DNA of 64,000 nt from JAJDZL01 sp965221175 (GCA_965221175.1 OZ244867.1:2914001-2978000), one strand, 5' to 3'; shown: positions 24,472 through 36,084, counted from the stretch's first letter. The notes: generated by a model from the sequence alone, not told the origin. Made by a program: numbers and translations.

Positions 24472-25992
24472 ATGGACATGCAGGTAAAAGAAACACTATA
24501 TCACTATATTAACGGCCAGCGCGTTGAGGGGAATAGCGGCCGCTATGGAGACATCTACAATCCGGCTATCGGCAGGGTGGTCAAACAAGCTCCGTATGCG
24601 AGTGCAGAGGAAGTCAGTGCTGCAATCGATGTTGCTGCCGATGCTTTGCCAGCTTGGTCGGCTACGCCTCCTGCAGCAAGATCTCAAGTCATGTTCGCAT
24701 TTCGAGATGTCGTTCGCAAGAATATTGATGAATTGGCAGCTGCACTGTCATCCGAGCACGGCAAGACACTGGAAGATGCAAAGGGGTCGATTGGGCGAGG
24801 TATTGAAGTCGTCGAGTTCGCTTGCGGCATTCCACAGCTTCTGAAAGGCGAGATGTCCGAACGGGTCGCAAAAGGTGTCGAGAGTTATTCCATCCGCCAG
24901 CCGGTCGGAGTCTGCGCAGGAATAACACCATTTAATTTTCCAGCCATGGTGCCGATGTGGATGTTCCCGGTCGCAATTGCATGTGGAAATACTTTCGTGC
25001 TCAAACCATCGGAAAAGGACCCGTCGTGTCCGCTAATGCTTGCGGAGTTGATGAAGGAAGCTGGGTTGCCCGATGGTGTACTCAACGTGGTCATTGGAGA
25101 TAAGGAAGCAGTTGACACGATTTTGACGCACCCACGCGTTGCCGCTGTCAGTTTCGTTGGGTCAACTGCGGTCGGTGAGTATATCTATCAAACGGGCTGC
25201 AAACATGGTAAACGCGTACAAGCGCTGTGCGGGGCAAAAAATCACATGATTGTAATGCCCGATGCAGATATGAACCAGGTTGTCGATGCGGCAATCGGTG
25301 CAGGGTATGGTTCTGCAGGAGAGCGTTGCATGGCAATTTCTGTTGTGGTTGCGGTCGGCGATGACACTGCCGACGAACTGGTTGAGCGACTGAAGCCTCG
25401 GATAAAGGATCTGACCGTGGGACCCTATACGGATGGAAGTGCTGAAATGGGCCCGTTGGTAACTCCAGACCACTATAGTAAAGTTAAGTCATACGTGGAC
25501 CTCGGTGTTGAAGAAGGTGCTGATCTGGTTGTTGACGGACGGGATTTTTCCTTGAAAGGCTATGAGGAAGGTGCATTTCTCGGCGGTTGCCTGTTCGACA
25601 ACGTAAAACCGGATATGAAAATTTATACGGATGAAATTTTTGGGCCGGTACTCAGTGTGGTCAGAGTTGACAGTTATGAAGAAGCGGTCGGTCTTGCCAG
25701 CCAACACGAATATGGAAACGGCGCAGCAATTTTTACACGCGACGGCGGGTATGCACAGGATTTCATTTCCAACGTAAGGATGGGAATGGTGGGAGTCAAT
25801 GTGCCAATTCCGGTGCCCGTTGCCTATCATAGCTTTGGCGGCTGGAAACGGTCGCTATTCGGTGATCACTACATGCACGGGCCTGAGGGCGTGCGGTTCT
25901 ATACCAGAATGAAGACGGTTACCGCAAGATGGCCGGATGCAATTGAAGCCGGTGCGAAATTTCATTTCAAGCGCGGCAGCGACGATAATTGA
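24472..25992 (+). CDS. mmsA: CoA-acylating (methyl)malonate-semialdehyde dehydrogenase
   Basis: 506 residues from the ATG at 24472, behind CAGGAGAG; the frame is open further upstream but lacks conserved sequence. Features are GITPFNFPAMVPMWMFP (about 150-166), NAD-fold VSFVGSTAVGEYIY, catalytic Cys in GAGYGSAGERCMAIS (about 285) and a C-terminal GGWKRSLFGDHYMHG. The enzyme converts malonate or methylmalonate semialdehyde to acetyl- or propionyl-CoA. Downstream of the omega-aminotransferase region it would complete beta-alanine breakdown. It could also serve valine or inositol catabolism. Confidence 0.93.
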   Translation: MDMQVKETLYHYINGQRVEGNSGRYGDIYNPAIGRVVKQAPYASAEEVSAAIDVAADALPAWSATPPAARSQVMFAFRDVVRKNIDELAAALSSEHGKTLEDAKGSIGRGIEVVEFACGIPQLLKGEMSERVAKGVESYSIRQPVGVCAGITPFNFPAMVPMWMFPVAIACGNTFVLKPSEKDPSCPLMLAELMKEAGLPDGVLNVVIGDKEAVDTILTHPRVAAVSFVGSTAVGEYIYQTGCKHGKRVQALCGAKNHMIVMPDADMNQVVDAAIGAGYGSAGERCMAISVVVAVGDDTADELVERLKPRIKDLTVGPYTDGSAEMGPLVTPDHYSKVKSYVDLGVEEGADLVVDGRDFSLKGYEEGAFLGGCLFDNVKPDMKIYTDEIFGPVLSVVRVDSYEEAVGLASQHEYGNGAAIFTRDGGYAQDFISNVRMGMVGVNVPIPVPVAYHSFGGWKRSLFGDHYMHGPEGVRFYTRMKTVTARWPDAIEAGAKFHFKRGSDDN

Positions 25993-26006
25993 GAATTTTA
26001 TTTGGA

Positions 26007-26034
26007 AAGGTTAGCTGTTAGTTCGGCTAACCTT
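26007..26034. terminator. Likely bidirectional terminator between mmsA and panC
   Basis: AAGGTTAGC and GCTAACCTT form a 9-bp stem with a 10-nt loop, placed exactly between two convergent genes. AT-rich flanks lie on the mmsA side. No strong U-run is present, so termination efficiency is uncertain. Confidence 0.6.
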
Positions 26035-26040
26035 GGAAAT

Positions 26041-26895
26041 TCAATCGAGTCTGAGATTGTCGATCAATCGGACGCTTCCGATGTATGCGGCAATCAGTGC
26101 GACCGCTTGCTCAACAAGACCTTTCGGTGAATTCGGCTGCCAATTGCAGGGGTCTCTAATTTCTGCGTAGTCAACCCGAATTTGATCTGCTCTCAGATTC
26201 TCGTGCATCTCTTGCTGCAGCGTATTTGCGTCGCGAATTCCTAATTGCCATAAATTTTTAGCTTCAGTCAAGGCGCGAAATATCTGTTTTGCAACTTCGG
26301 TTTGAGATGTGGTAAGCAGTTCATTTCTCGAAGACAGTGCCAACCCCTGTTCATCCCGAATCGTTGGGCAGGCAACAATTTCCGGATAGCCAAGTCGAGC
26401 GGACAGGTTTAGAATGACCTGCAGCTGTTGATAGTCCTTGAGTCCGAAATATGCTCTGCAATTCCCTACGAACCTGAATAATCGATCCACTACCGTGCAC
26501 ACTCCTTGCAGATGGCCTGGACGAAATTCTCCTTCAAGTCCCCCTGCAAATCGGCCTGGGTCCAGAATTTCAACTTCTTCCAAAGAGGATGCTTCTGGAA
26601 ACACGTCTTGACTACTGCCGCGGAAGACCATGTCGCAATTGATTTCTTCAAGAATTCGATAATCGGATTGCAAATCCCGGGGATAGCTCGAAAAATCCTT
26701 CGGATTGTTGAATTGCAGGGGATTGACGAAAATGCTTACACAACTCACATCGTTTTCAGCAATCGCGCGCTCAATCAGCGACAAATGCCCGGCATGTAGC
26801 GCGCCCATGGTGGGAACATATCCGATTGTTCGGTTTTGGCTGCGCTGAAATTCGCACCAGCGTGTTGCCGATACAGTGTTATCCAATCTTTCCAC
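26041..26895 (-). CDS. panC: Pantothenate synthetase
   Basis: A 284-residue enzyme joining pantoate and beta-alanine with ATP. YVPTMGALHAGHLSLI (about 27-42) holds the nucleotidyltransferase HxGH motif, followed by SIFVNPLQFNNPKDFSSYPR, GLKDYQQLQVI and a late SSRNE signature. Length is normal. No panB or panD is adjacent. It makes CoA precursors from the beta-alanine that the neighbouring pathway might degrade. Confidence 0.96.
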   Translation of the reverse strand: MERLDNTVSATRWCEFQRSQNRTIGYVPTMGALHAGHLSLIERAIAENDVSCVSIFVNPLQFNNPKDFSSYPRDLQSDYRILEEINCDMVFRGSSQDVFPEASSLEEVEILDPGRFAGGLEGEFRPGHLQGVCTVVDRLFRFVGNCRAYFGLKDYQQLQVILNLSARLGYPEIVACPTIRDEQGLALSSRNELLTTSQTEVAKQIFRALTEAKNLWQLGIRDANTLQQEMHENLRADQIRVDYAEIRDPCNWQPNSPKGLVEQAVALIAAYIGSVRLIDNLRLD

Positions 26896-26943
26896 TGTGA
26901 ATACCCGCTGCTATCTGTTTTGAAAAGACTTATGCAGTCGGAG

Positions 26944-27942
26944 TCAGGGCATCTGCAATAGAATTTTTCCGATGTGAGAGCCCGACTCCAGTCTTAGGTG
27001 TGCTTCTCGCACTTGATCCAGAGAAAACACGGAATCAATAACGGGTGATACGCCGCCATCTTCCAGAAGCGGCCACGCCTGTTCCAAAAGTTCACGGGCA
27101 ATTTCCGCTTTTTGTTCGACTGTTCTGGGTCGAAGAGTAGAACCGGTTATCGTCAATCGTTTCATCATAATCGGCAGAACGTTCAATTCAGTTTTGAGCC
27201 CACCCTGTGTTGCAATGATGACCATTCGACCTTCTACTGCCAGACACTTGATGTTTTTCGGAACATAATCTCCTGCAATGATGTCCAGGATCAAATCGAC
27301 ACCTCTTCCATCGGTCCAATCCAGCACTTCCTCCACAAAATCTTTCGTCCTGTAGTTGATGGCTCGGTCTGCACCAAGATCAATGCAAGCCTCACATTTA
27401 TCATCGGTTCCAGCAGTTGTACCAACTTCGGCTCCAAATGTGCGAGCCAGCTGAATGGCAGTTGTGCCAATTCCACTAGTGCCACCATGTACGAGAAACT
27501 TCTCGCCTTTTTTAAGTTTTCCGCGCATGAAAACATTGGTCCAGACAGTGAAGAACGTCTCTGGAACAGCGGCGGCTGAAACCAGACTCAGACCTCTCGG
27601 AACCGGGAGGCACGATGACGTAGGTGCGGTACAGTATTCCGCGTAGCCGCCTCCGGCAAGAAGAGCACAGACTTCATCGCCTGCTGAAAATGCTACGGCA
27701 TCGGATGCGCTTGTTGCCACAACTGTGCCGGAAACTTCGAGCCCTAGTATGTCGGATGCGTCCGGCGGGGGAGGATAATGACCGTTTCGCTGCATTACGT
27801 CAGCTCGATTCATGCCCACAGCAGCAACCTTAATCAGAACTTCCCCGCTTTTGGGTACGGGAATCGGACGTTCACCCATCTCCAGTACGCTGCTGTCACC
27901 CGGTCGAGTGACCTCAATGACTTTCATGGTCCGTTCATTCAT
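26944..27942 (-). CDS. NAD(P)H:quinone oxidoreductase, zinc-independent MDR family (PIG3-like)
   Basis: 332 residues from the ATG 27940-27942, which has AAGGAAG 7 bp upstream and overlaps the previous gene by 8 bp. N-terminal MKVIEVTRPGDSSVLEMGE and AAVGMNRADVMQRNGHYPPP define the quinone-reductase branch. The NADPH fold is at KFLVHGGTSGIGTTAIQLA (about 145-163). No zinc ligands are seen. It likely reduces quinones or reactive enones. Translationally coupled to the carbonic-anhydrase-like gene. Confidence 0.92.
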   Translation of the reverse strand: MNERTMKVIEVTRPGDSSVLEMGERPIPVPKSGEVLIKVAAVGMNRADVMQRNGHYPPPPDASDILGLEVSGTVVATSASDAVAFSAGDEVCALLAGGGYAEYCTAPTSSCLPVPRGLSLVSAAAVPETFFTVWTNVFMRGKLKKGEKFLVHGGTSGIGTTAIQLARTFGAEVGTTAGTDDKCEACIDLGADRAINYRTKDFVEEVLDWTDGRGVDLILDIIAGDYVPKNIKCLAVEGRMVIIATQGGLKTELNVLPIMMKRLTITGSTLRPRTVEQKAEIARELLEQAWPLLEDGGVSPVIDSVFSLDQVREAHLRLESGSHIGKILLQMP

Positions 27943-28462
27943 CAGTGACTTCCTTGAAACTGGATCTGTATCGTTCAATTTTGCTAATGTAGGATTGATT
28001 GAATCGACTGAGCATATCGATTTCCTGCTGATTGAGTTTTCGAATTACTCGTCCCGGAGAACCGACTACCAAACTGTAGTCCGGAATTTCCTTGCCGTCT
28101 GTAATCAGTGCATTTGCTCCGATGATGCAGTTCGATCCAATGTAGGCATTGTTCAGAATGACCGCGTTGATACCAATCAAAGAGCCGTCTGCCACGGTGC
28201 AGCCATGTAGCACTGCCTTGTGCCCGATTGTGACATTTGCACCAATATTGAGCGGGCATCCGGGATCCGTGTGTAGCACACTGCAATCCTGAACATTAGT
28301 GCCATTGCCTAACGTAATTCGTTCGTTGTCACCTCGAATGATGGCACCGAACCAGACACCGACATAATCTCCCAATACAACATCACCAACGACGGTTGCA
28401 GTGTTCGCAATGTATACATTTTTTCCACACTGTGGAGTTCCATTATCCAGTGAGTAAATCAT
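27935..28462 (-). CDS. Gamma-carbonic-anhydrase-like hexapeptide protein (YrdA/PaaY type)
   Basis: A 175-residue left-handed beta-helix protein with many hexapeptide turns (for example TVVGDVVLGDYVGVW). The three zinc histidines expected of the family are visible in SVLHTDP, TIGHKAVLHGC. The catalytic Glu loops of true gamma-carbonic anhydrase are short, as in YrdA-like members, whose reaction is often unproven. Followed directly by the quinone reductase gene. Confidence 0.9.
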   Translation of the reverse strand: MIYSLDNGTPQCGKNVYIANTATVVGDVVLGDYVGVWFGAIIRGDNERITLGNGTNVQDCSVLHTDPGCPLNIGANVTIGHKAVLHGCTVADGSLIGINAVILNNAYIGSNCIIGANALITDGKEIPDYSLVVGSPGRVIRKLNQQEIDMLSRFNQSYISKIERYRSSFKEVTDE

Positions 28463-28468
28463 TGCAGA

Positions 28469-29506
28469 TTAAAATCGGTTGAAGCCGCTAGGAAATCTCG
28501 GACTGCCACCTCGAAACAGCGATTTCAGCAATCCGGCGAATGCGGGATGCAAACGTTCCGCCAGCGGTTCCTTTCGAACATACTTTACCTCGTAAATGTC
28601 GGAGTTTTCTGCGGCTTCCAGAAGATAGTCGTCGCTCGTCCTCAACTCGTCGACCAGATTCAAATCAAGTGCTCGGGTGCCGTACCAATGCTCGCCCGTG
28701 GAAATTTGATCAACATCAACCTGCGGCCGATTGGTTTGAACGAACTCCTTAAACAGCTTGTGCACATCTTCAATTTCTTCCAGGAATTTGGCTTTACCTT
28801 TTTCTGTAGGTTCACTGAACATGCCTACCGTGCGCTTGTATTCACCGGCCGTGTACTCCTGATAGTCAATGTTGTGTTTTTCAAGCGCCCGATGAAAGTT
28901 GGGAATTTGCGCCAGTACGCCGACTGAACCAACAATTGCAAAAGGTGCTGCGATGATTTTATCTGCGACGCATGCCATCAGATAACCACCGCTTGCAGCA
29001 ACTTTATCCACCGCAACGGTGAGCTGAATGTTCTTGTCTTTGATTCTCTTGAGCTGCGATGCTGCGAGTCCATAACCGTGCACGACGCCGCCCCGACTTT
29101 CCACTCTGATGACGACTTCATTCGGTGGTTCCGCAATGGTCAGAATGGCAGTAATTTCTTCGCGAAGTCGATCGATTTCGGAAGCTTCAATGTCTCCTTC
29201 AAACTTGAACACGTAAATTCGACCGCGTTCCTCTGACTCATCCGGCTTTTGTTTTGCAGAACTCTTGCGCTCTTTCTTTTGTTTTTTGATTCGCTCCTTG
29301 AATACTTTCTTTGGCAGATGTGCTGAATCGATCGTATTCGACATAACCTCATAACGGCGATTTACATGATTGACTTCCAGATGTTCCTTTTGATGCTGTC
29401 GCTGACGTGTTGCAACTGCGGCAATTAGTAGGACCGGAATGACGAATGCAATGACGATAGTGATCGTTTTTGCAAAGAAAAGCAAATATTCGAATAGGTG
29501 TTCCAT
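28469..29506 (-). CDS. sohB: Inner-membrane serine protease SohB (S49 family)
   Basis: 345 residues. An N-terminal membrane helix (about 8-32) is followed by a very basic linker, then the S49 domain. ESRGGVVHGYG shapes the oxyanion hole, AASGGYL carries the nucleophilic Ser (about 173) and GEYKRTVGMF (about 225) the general-base Lys. The order of motifs and a single transmembrane helix match SohB rather than SppA. It acts as a signal-peptide peptidase-like enzyme facing the periplasm. Confidence 0.95.
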   Translation of the reverse strand: MEHLFEYLLFFAKTITIVIAFVIPVLLIAAVATRQRQHQKEHLEVNHVNRRYEVMSNTIDSAHLPKKVFKERIKKQKKERKSSAKQKPDESEERGRIYVFKFEGDIEASEIDRLREEITAILTIAEPPNEVVIRVESRGGVVHGYGLAASQLKRIKDKNIQLTVAVDKVAASGGYLMACVADKIIAAPFAIVGSVGVLAQIPNFHRALEKHNIDYQEYTAGEYKRTVGMFSEPTEKGKAKFLEEIEDVHKLFKEFVQTNRPQVDVDQISTGEHWYGTRALDLNLVDELRTSDDYLLEAAENSDIYEVKYVRKEPLAERLHPAFAGLLKSLFRGGSPRFPSGFNRF

Positions 29507-29581
29507 GGAGGCTCTACGGGAAAGTTAAAATAAAAATTCTATCACAGTGAATCGATGTCAGTGCTCTGTGGCTATGGAAGA

Positions 29582-30022
29582 TCAGGGATCCTGACTGGGC
29601 ACATCGGGCACCCACATATATCCGTCCGGATCAATTAAATAGGATTCCCTGAGGCCGTGAGGCTTATCTGCAGCTTCTGCGAACACTCTGTAACCATATT
29701 TATGAGCTCTTTCGGCTGCCTCATCTGGGTCACAGTTGTGCAAACGAATTTCAGCTCCGATTCCCCTTGCGGATGTGCTGGATATAAGATCGTACATGGG
29801 ATTTTCAAGATAAGTATGATCTGCGTGCAGCATCCACTCCGTGTCGTATCCCTGCAGCACTGCGATGTCTGGGTCAGAGTAAACGACGGTCACCTCAAGA
29901 ACGCGAGTCTGGAAAAGCAAAGCTTGCTCAATATCTCGAACCAGAAGATTGATAGACAATCCTTTCAATGAGCGCCCGTATTCCGGTGCGGGCATCCATG
30001 GGTCTTCAGTTCTAAGTTTCAT
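29582..30022 (-). CDS. VOC-superfamily (glyoxalase/bleomycin-resistance-like) protein
   Basis: 146 residues with the paired beta-alpha-beta-beta-beta modules of the VOC fold. SINLLVRDIEQALLFQTRVLEV opens module one, and ESYLIDPDGYMWVP closes module two. A few possible metal ligands (His and Glu) are present, but the full glyoxalase I set cannot be confirmed. Its stop-start overlap with glnS (one base) indicates co-transcription. Substrate unknown. Confidence 0.8.
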   Translation of the reverse strand: MKLRTEDPWMPAPEYGRSLKGLSINLLVRDIEQALLFQTRVLEVTVVYSDPDIAVLQGYDTEWMLHADHTYLENPMYDLISSTSARGIGAEIRLHNCDPDEAAERAHKYGYRVFAEAADKPHGLRESYLIDPDGYMWVPDVPSQDP

Positions 30023-31707
30023 TACGCTCTCGGAGTACTGGAAAAGAGATTTATTTTACCCCACGAATCTCTCAATGAAACGGTTCGATGAAATACGGCC
30101 GTCTGGTTGCCGCTGGCGGTGGTTGCGAGATAGAAATAGCCGATTCGCTCAAATTGAAATCGACTTCCCGGCTCTGAACTCGCGGCTTCTGACTCAATCA
30201 GAGCGTCTTCGACATGAACCAATGATTCGGGATTGATGAGATCAGCAAATGCAGCGTCTTTCTTGGAGGCCGGATCCGCCACCTGGAAGAGTCGATCATA
30301 TAACTTGACGTGAACGCGCTTTGCGTGCACTTTGGATACCCAGTGTATGGTTCCTCTCACTTTTCGCCCGTCAGGCGCAATTCCTCCGCGGCTTTGAGGG
30401 TCATATCGACATCGAAGTTCCACCACGTTACCGGAGTCATCCTTGATGACATCGGTACAGGTGATCAGGTAGGCATATCGCAATCGCACCTCGGTACCGG
30501 GAGAAAGTCGAAAAAACTTTTTAGGTGGATTTTCCAGAAAATCGCTTCGTTCAATGTAGATTGTCTTGGTAAACGGGACTTGCCGCATACCGAGTTCAGG
30601 GCGTTTCGGATGGTTTGCAGCATCCATCCAATCTGTGAATTCGTCGGGAAAGTTATTAATGACAACCCGTAGAGGGTTAATAACCGCCATGGTTCGAGGT
30701 GCGTTGTAATCGAGATCTTCTCGAATGCAGTTTTCCAGCACACCGAGCTCAACTGCGTTGAAGTTTTTTGTAATTCCGATACGATTGCAGAAATCGTGAA
30801 TGGAAACAGGTGTGTATCCACGGTTGCGCAAACCTGTCAATGTCGGCATGCGTGGATCGTCCCATCCATTAACCAGATTTTCAGTAACGAGCTCGGTCAG
30901 CAGTCGTTTGCTTAAAACCGTGTATTCCAGCGAAAGACGTGAAAATTCAATCTGTTCCGGTTTATGAGGGGTAGTCACGTTGTCGATGATCCAGTCGTAG
31001 AGCGGCCGATGATCTTCGAATTCCATGGTACACAACGAATGTGTAACGCCTTCGATTGCATCAGACAGTCCATGTGCAAAGTCATAAAGTGGGTAGATGC
31101 ACCACTTTTTTCCGGTAATCGGATGTGATTGATGCTTGATACGATAGAGCACCGGGTCTCGCATATTGATATTGCCCGACGTCATATCTATCTTGGCACG
31201 TAGCACATGTTCATTCTCCGGAAATTCACCAATACGCATTCTGGAAAAGAGATCCAGGTTATCTTCGACAGTTCTTGTTCGATAGGGACTGTCAACTCCG
31301 GGTTGGGTGAGCGTGCCGCGATACTCGCGAATGTCAGCCGGTGACAGGCTGTCAACATAAGCTTTGCCGTTGTGGATGAGTTCTACTGCAAAGTCGTAGA
31401 GTTGCTCAAAATAATCGGAGGCGTGCTTCGGATTGTCATTTATTGCGTATCCAAGCCATCGAACATCATTGACAATTGAATTAACATAGTCGATGTTTTC
31501 TTTGCTGGGATTGGTATCGTCGAATCGAAAATTACAAACTCCGCCATAATCTTGGGCGATGCCAAAATTCAGGCAGATTGATTTTGCATGACCGATATGC
31601 AGATAGCCATTCGGTTCCGGCGGGAATCGCGTCATTACGCGTCCGTCATGCTTGTTGCTGGCAATATCGTTATCGATAATTTGCCGGATAAAATTGGTTG
31701 CTTTCAA
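30022..31707 (-). CDS. glnS: Glutaminyl-tRNA synthetase
   Basis: 561-residue class I aminoacyl-tRNA synthetase. The HIGH signature is PEPNGYLHIGHAKS (about 31-44) and the KMSKS-like motif VLSKRLL (about 272). Gln-specific segments include RFDDTNPSKE and the two C-terminal anticodon-binding beta barrels. Its presence shows that this organism charges Gln directly, typical of gamma/betaproteobacteria. Divergent from gshB with a 129-bp gap that must contain both promoters. Confidence 0.97.
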   Translation of the reverse strand: MKATNFIRQIIDNDIASNKHDGRVMTRFPPEPNGYLHIGHAKSICLNFGIAQDYGGVCNFRFDDTNPSKENIDYVNSIVNDVRWLGYAINDNPKHASDYFEQLYDFAVELIHNGKAYVDSLSPADIREYRGTLTQPGVDSPYRTRTVEDNLDLFSRMRIGEFPENEHVLRAKIDMTSGNINMRDPVLYRIKHQSHPITGKKWCIYPLYDFAHGLSDAIEGVTHSLCTMEFEDHRPLYDWIIDNVTTPHKPEQIEFSRLSLEYTVLSKRLLTELVTENLVNGWDDPRMPTLTGLRNRGYTPVSIHDFCNRIGITKNFNAVELGVLENCIREDLDYNAPRTMAVINPLRVVINNFPDEFTDWMDAANHPKRPELGMRQVPFTKTIYIERSDFLENPPKKFFRLSPGTEVRLRYAYLITCTDVIKDDSGNVVELRCRYDPQSRGGIAPDGRKVRGTIHWVSKVHAKRVHVKLYDRLFQVADPASKKDAAFADLINPESLVHVEDALIESEAASSEPGSRFQFERIGYFYLATTASGNQTAVFHRTVSLRDSWGKINLFSSTPRA

Positions 31708-31836
31708 AGCGAACTGTCAAATTGTGTGAGTGCGGTTGTGACTAGTGCGGTCTAATGTTGACTTTGGCTAGGAGGTGGCGGTAAATCGCTCAATTGATGA
31801 TTTTAGGAAATTGAAAAACCAAGTTCAGGATATTTT

Positions 31837-32787
31837 ATGAAAATTGCGTTCTTGATGGATCCACTGGAATTCGTGAAAGCCTACAAAGATACGACTTACT
31901 TTCTGATGCTGGCAGCCTACGAGCGTGGAAACGAAGTATTTTATTTCAATCAGACTACGATGCAAGCAGGAATCCATGGCGTTCGCGCGACAGTTTCTAA
32001 ATTAAAGGTTGATTCTTCGATTGAACAGCCCTTCACTGTTCTTGAAAAAGTCTCCACTGACTTGTCGGGCATGGATGTAATTGTAGTACGTACAGATCCG
32101 CCTTTCGACCGAGCCTATTATTACTCCACACTGTTGCTGGATTTGGTGGGATCAAATACTCAGGTCATCAATCGACCTTCCGGAATTCGCAATTGGAATG
32201 AAAAATTGGCCGCATTGCATTATCCGGAATTTACCCCCGATACGCTCGTTACCAATAGTGCGGAAGAAATTCTGGATTTTGTCAGTCGTCACAATCGCGT
32301 AACCCTGAAACCGGTGGACGGGCATGGTGGCGAAGGGATTGAATTTCTGGATAAGCCAGATAATTCTGCCAAACGAAAAATTGATGAAGGCACGCAATCT
32401 GGAAGGCACTGGGTGATTGTGCAAGAATATCTGGAAGCCGCACAGCAAGGAGACAAGAGAATTCTGTTGGTAGACGGAGATCCAATCGGAGGCGTACTCC
32501 GGGTGCACGCGGAAGGAGAGGAGTTGAACAATCTGGATCGTGGTGGTCAGGCGGTTCCGACTGAATTGAAGGAAATCGACTATGAAATCTGTGCAGCAAT
32601 TAAACCCGGGCTGGTGGAGCAGGGAATATTCTTTAGCGGGATTGATGTGATCGGCGGCAAACTCATTGAAGTTAACGTTACCAGCCCGACTTGCCTTCAA
32701 GAACTGTGCAAATTTTCAGGGATTCAGCATCATCACAATATTATCGAAAAGTTGGAAATTAGAACGGTTGTTAATTCTGAACTGTAA
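31837..32787 (+). CDS. gshB: Glutathione synthetase
   Basis: 316 residues, standard length, ATP-grasp fold. N-terminal KIAFLMDPLEFVKAYKDTT is diagnostic. RTDPPFDRAYYYST (about 88-101), LKPVDGHGGEGI (ATP-grasp loop, about 165) and the C-terminal INVTSPTCLQE-like Mg site complete it. It adds glycine to gamma-glutamylcysteine. Glutathione supply fits the GFA-like formaldehyde gene elsewhere in the window, but the two are not linked in an operon. Confidence 0.96.
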   Translation: MKIAFLMDPLEFVKAYKDTTYFLMLAAYERGNEVFYFNQTTMQAGIHGVRATVSKLKVDSSIEQPFTVLEKVSTDLSGMDVIVVRTDPPFDRAYYYSTLLLDLVGSNTQVINRPSGIRNWNEKLAALHYPEFTPDTLVTNSAEEILDFVSRHNRVTLKPVDGHGGEGIEFLDKPDNSAKRKIDEGTQSGRHWVIVQEYLEAAQQGDKRILLVDGDPIGGVLRVHAEGEELNNLDRGGQAVPTELKEIDYEICAAIKPGLVEQGIFFSGIDVIGGKLIEVNVTSPTCLQELCKFSGIQHHHNIIEKLEIRTVVNSEL

Positions 32788-32836
32788 AATTGCCGTGATT
32801 CAGTTGTAGAACGATACATCCCATCAACATTAAAGC

Positions 32837-34249
32837 ATGTCCATCGTAACAAGATTTGCACCGAGTCCAACCGGAGATTTACACTTCGGATCGGTTCGCA
32901 CTGCATTGTTTTCGTGGCTGTATGCACGCAGGTACTCCGGAAAGTTTCTACTTCGTATAGAGGATACCGACCGGTTGCGCTCAACGCAGAAAGCCATTGA
33001 TTCCATACTCGAATCTTTGCAATGGCTGGGGTTGGATTATGATGATGCGCCCATTTATCAATCAAAGCGAAGTGAGGTTTACCGACAAAGAGCCCAGGAA
33101 TTACTGGAAGCCGGATTAGCCTATCACTGCGTATGTAGCAGGGAACGACTACACGCGCTGCGAGAAGAGCAGATGGCAAAAAAGCTCAAGGCTCGCTACG
33201 ATAACAGATGTCGTGATTTGGGTCTTAAACCCAACAACCAAAGCCAATCAGTGATCCGGTTCAAGAATCCGCTGGATGGGGAAGTGGAAATTCTCGACAT
33301 GGTGCAAGGCCGCGTCGCCTATCAGAACGCAGAACTGGATGATCTGATCATTATTCGGACGGATGACTCGCCCACCTACAATTTTGCCGTTGTAGTAGAC
33401 GAAATTGACATGCAAATTACTCACGTAATTCGAGGCGATGATCATCTGAACAACACACCTCGCCAGATCAATCTTTATCAAGCCTTTGAAAAAATGATTC
33501 CTCGATTCGGTCATGTCCCCATGATTTTGTCACCCGAAGGAAGAAAGCTTTCCAAACGTGACAATGTCCCTGGCATTCTGGATTTTAGAGACAATGGCTA
33601 TTTGCCGGAAACAATTCTCAATTATCTGGTGCGATTAGGCTGGTCGTCTGGTGACAAAGAGCTGTTCACCATTGACGAAATGATCGAACTGTTTGATGCT
33701 GAGAAAATCCATCGGTCTCCAGCAGCGCTGAACTACAAAAAACTGGACTGGGTCAGTCATCAGCATATTATGGAACTGGCACCGGACAAGATTGAGTCGC
33801 TGGCAGAACCTTATTTTTTAGATAAAGGCATTGACATTCGTGCTGGTGGGCCAAAAATTGAAGAAGTTTTTGAGGTTCAGAAATCGAGATCCAAGACTCT
33901 TGTCGAATTTGTTGAACGGAGCATGTATTTTTATCAGGATGCCGTGGACTATAACGAATCTGCCGCAAAATCTCATTTGACAGCGGACTCCCTCGACTTG
34001 CTCAGAAAACTGCGAGAACAATTGGACCGGCTTGCCGATTGGAATAAAGACGCCATTCAGTTCGAGTTCAAAGGCATGGTCGAATTGCGTGGAATCAAAT
34101 TTGGCGCAATCGCTCAGCCGGTGCGCGTTGCACTCACGGGAGACACGATTTCTCCTGGAATCGATGTAACTGTGGCATTGATCGGCCGCAAGCGCGTACT
34201 GGAAAGGTTAGACAAAGCGATCGACTGGATTGAACAACACAGCGTCTAG
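32837..34249 (+). CDS. gltX: Glutamyl-tRNA synthetase
   Basis: 470-residue class I synthetase. PSPTGDLHFGSVRTALFSWL (about 9-28) contains the HIGH-equivalent with Phe for Ile and Ser for His. KLSKRD (about 238) is KMSKS. The C-terminal anticodon-binding helical cage is complete. The four zinc-site positions include the CVCS motif near residue 98. It lies 108 bp before tRNA-Ala(GGC) on the same strand, a familiar gltX-tRNA order that the island has interrupted downstream. Confidence 0.97.
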   Translation: MSIVTRFAPSPTGDLHFGSVRTALFSWLYARRYSGKFLLRIEDTDRLRSTQKAIDSILESLQWLGLDYDDAPIYQSKRSEVYRQRAQELLEAGLAYHCVCSRERLHALREEQMAKKLKARYDNRCRDLGLKPNNQSQSVIRFKNPLDGEVEILDMVQGRVAYQNAELDDLIIIRTDDSPTYNFAVVVDEIDMQITHVIRGDDHLNNTPRQINLYQAFEKMIPRFGHVPMILSPEGRKLSKRDNVPGILDFRDNGYLPETILNYLVRLGWSSGDKELFTIDEMIELFDAEKIHRSPAALNYKKLDWVSHQHIMELAPDKIESLAEPYFLDKGIDIRAGGPKIEEVFEVQKSRSKTLVEFVERSMYFYQDAVDYNESAAKSHLTADSLDLLRKLREQLDRLADWNKDAIQFEFKGMVELRGIKFGAIAQPVRVALTGDTISPGIDVTVALIGRKRVLERLDKAIDWIEQHSV

Positions 34250-34292
34250 CCTGTTGCTGAAAAATTGATTGCAGTTGCAGGCGAAATATTTT

Positions 34293-36083
<1,791 letters not shown>

Positions 36084-36084
36084 A

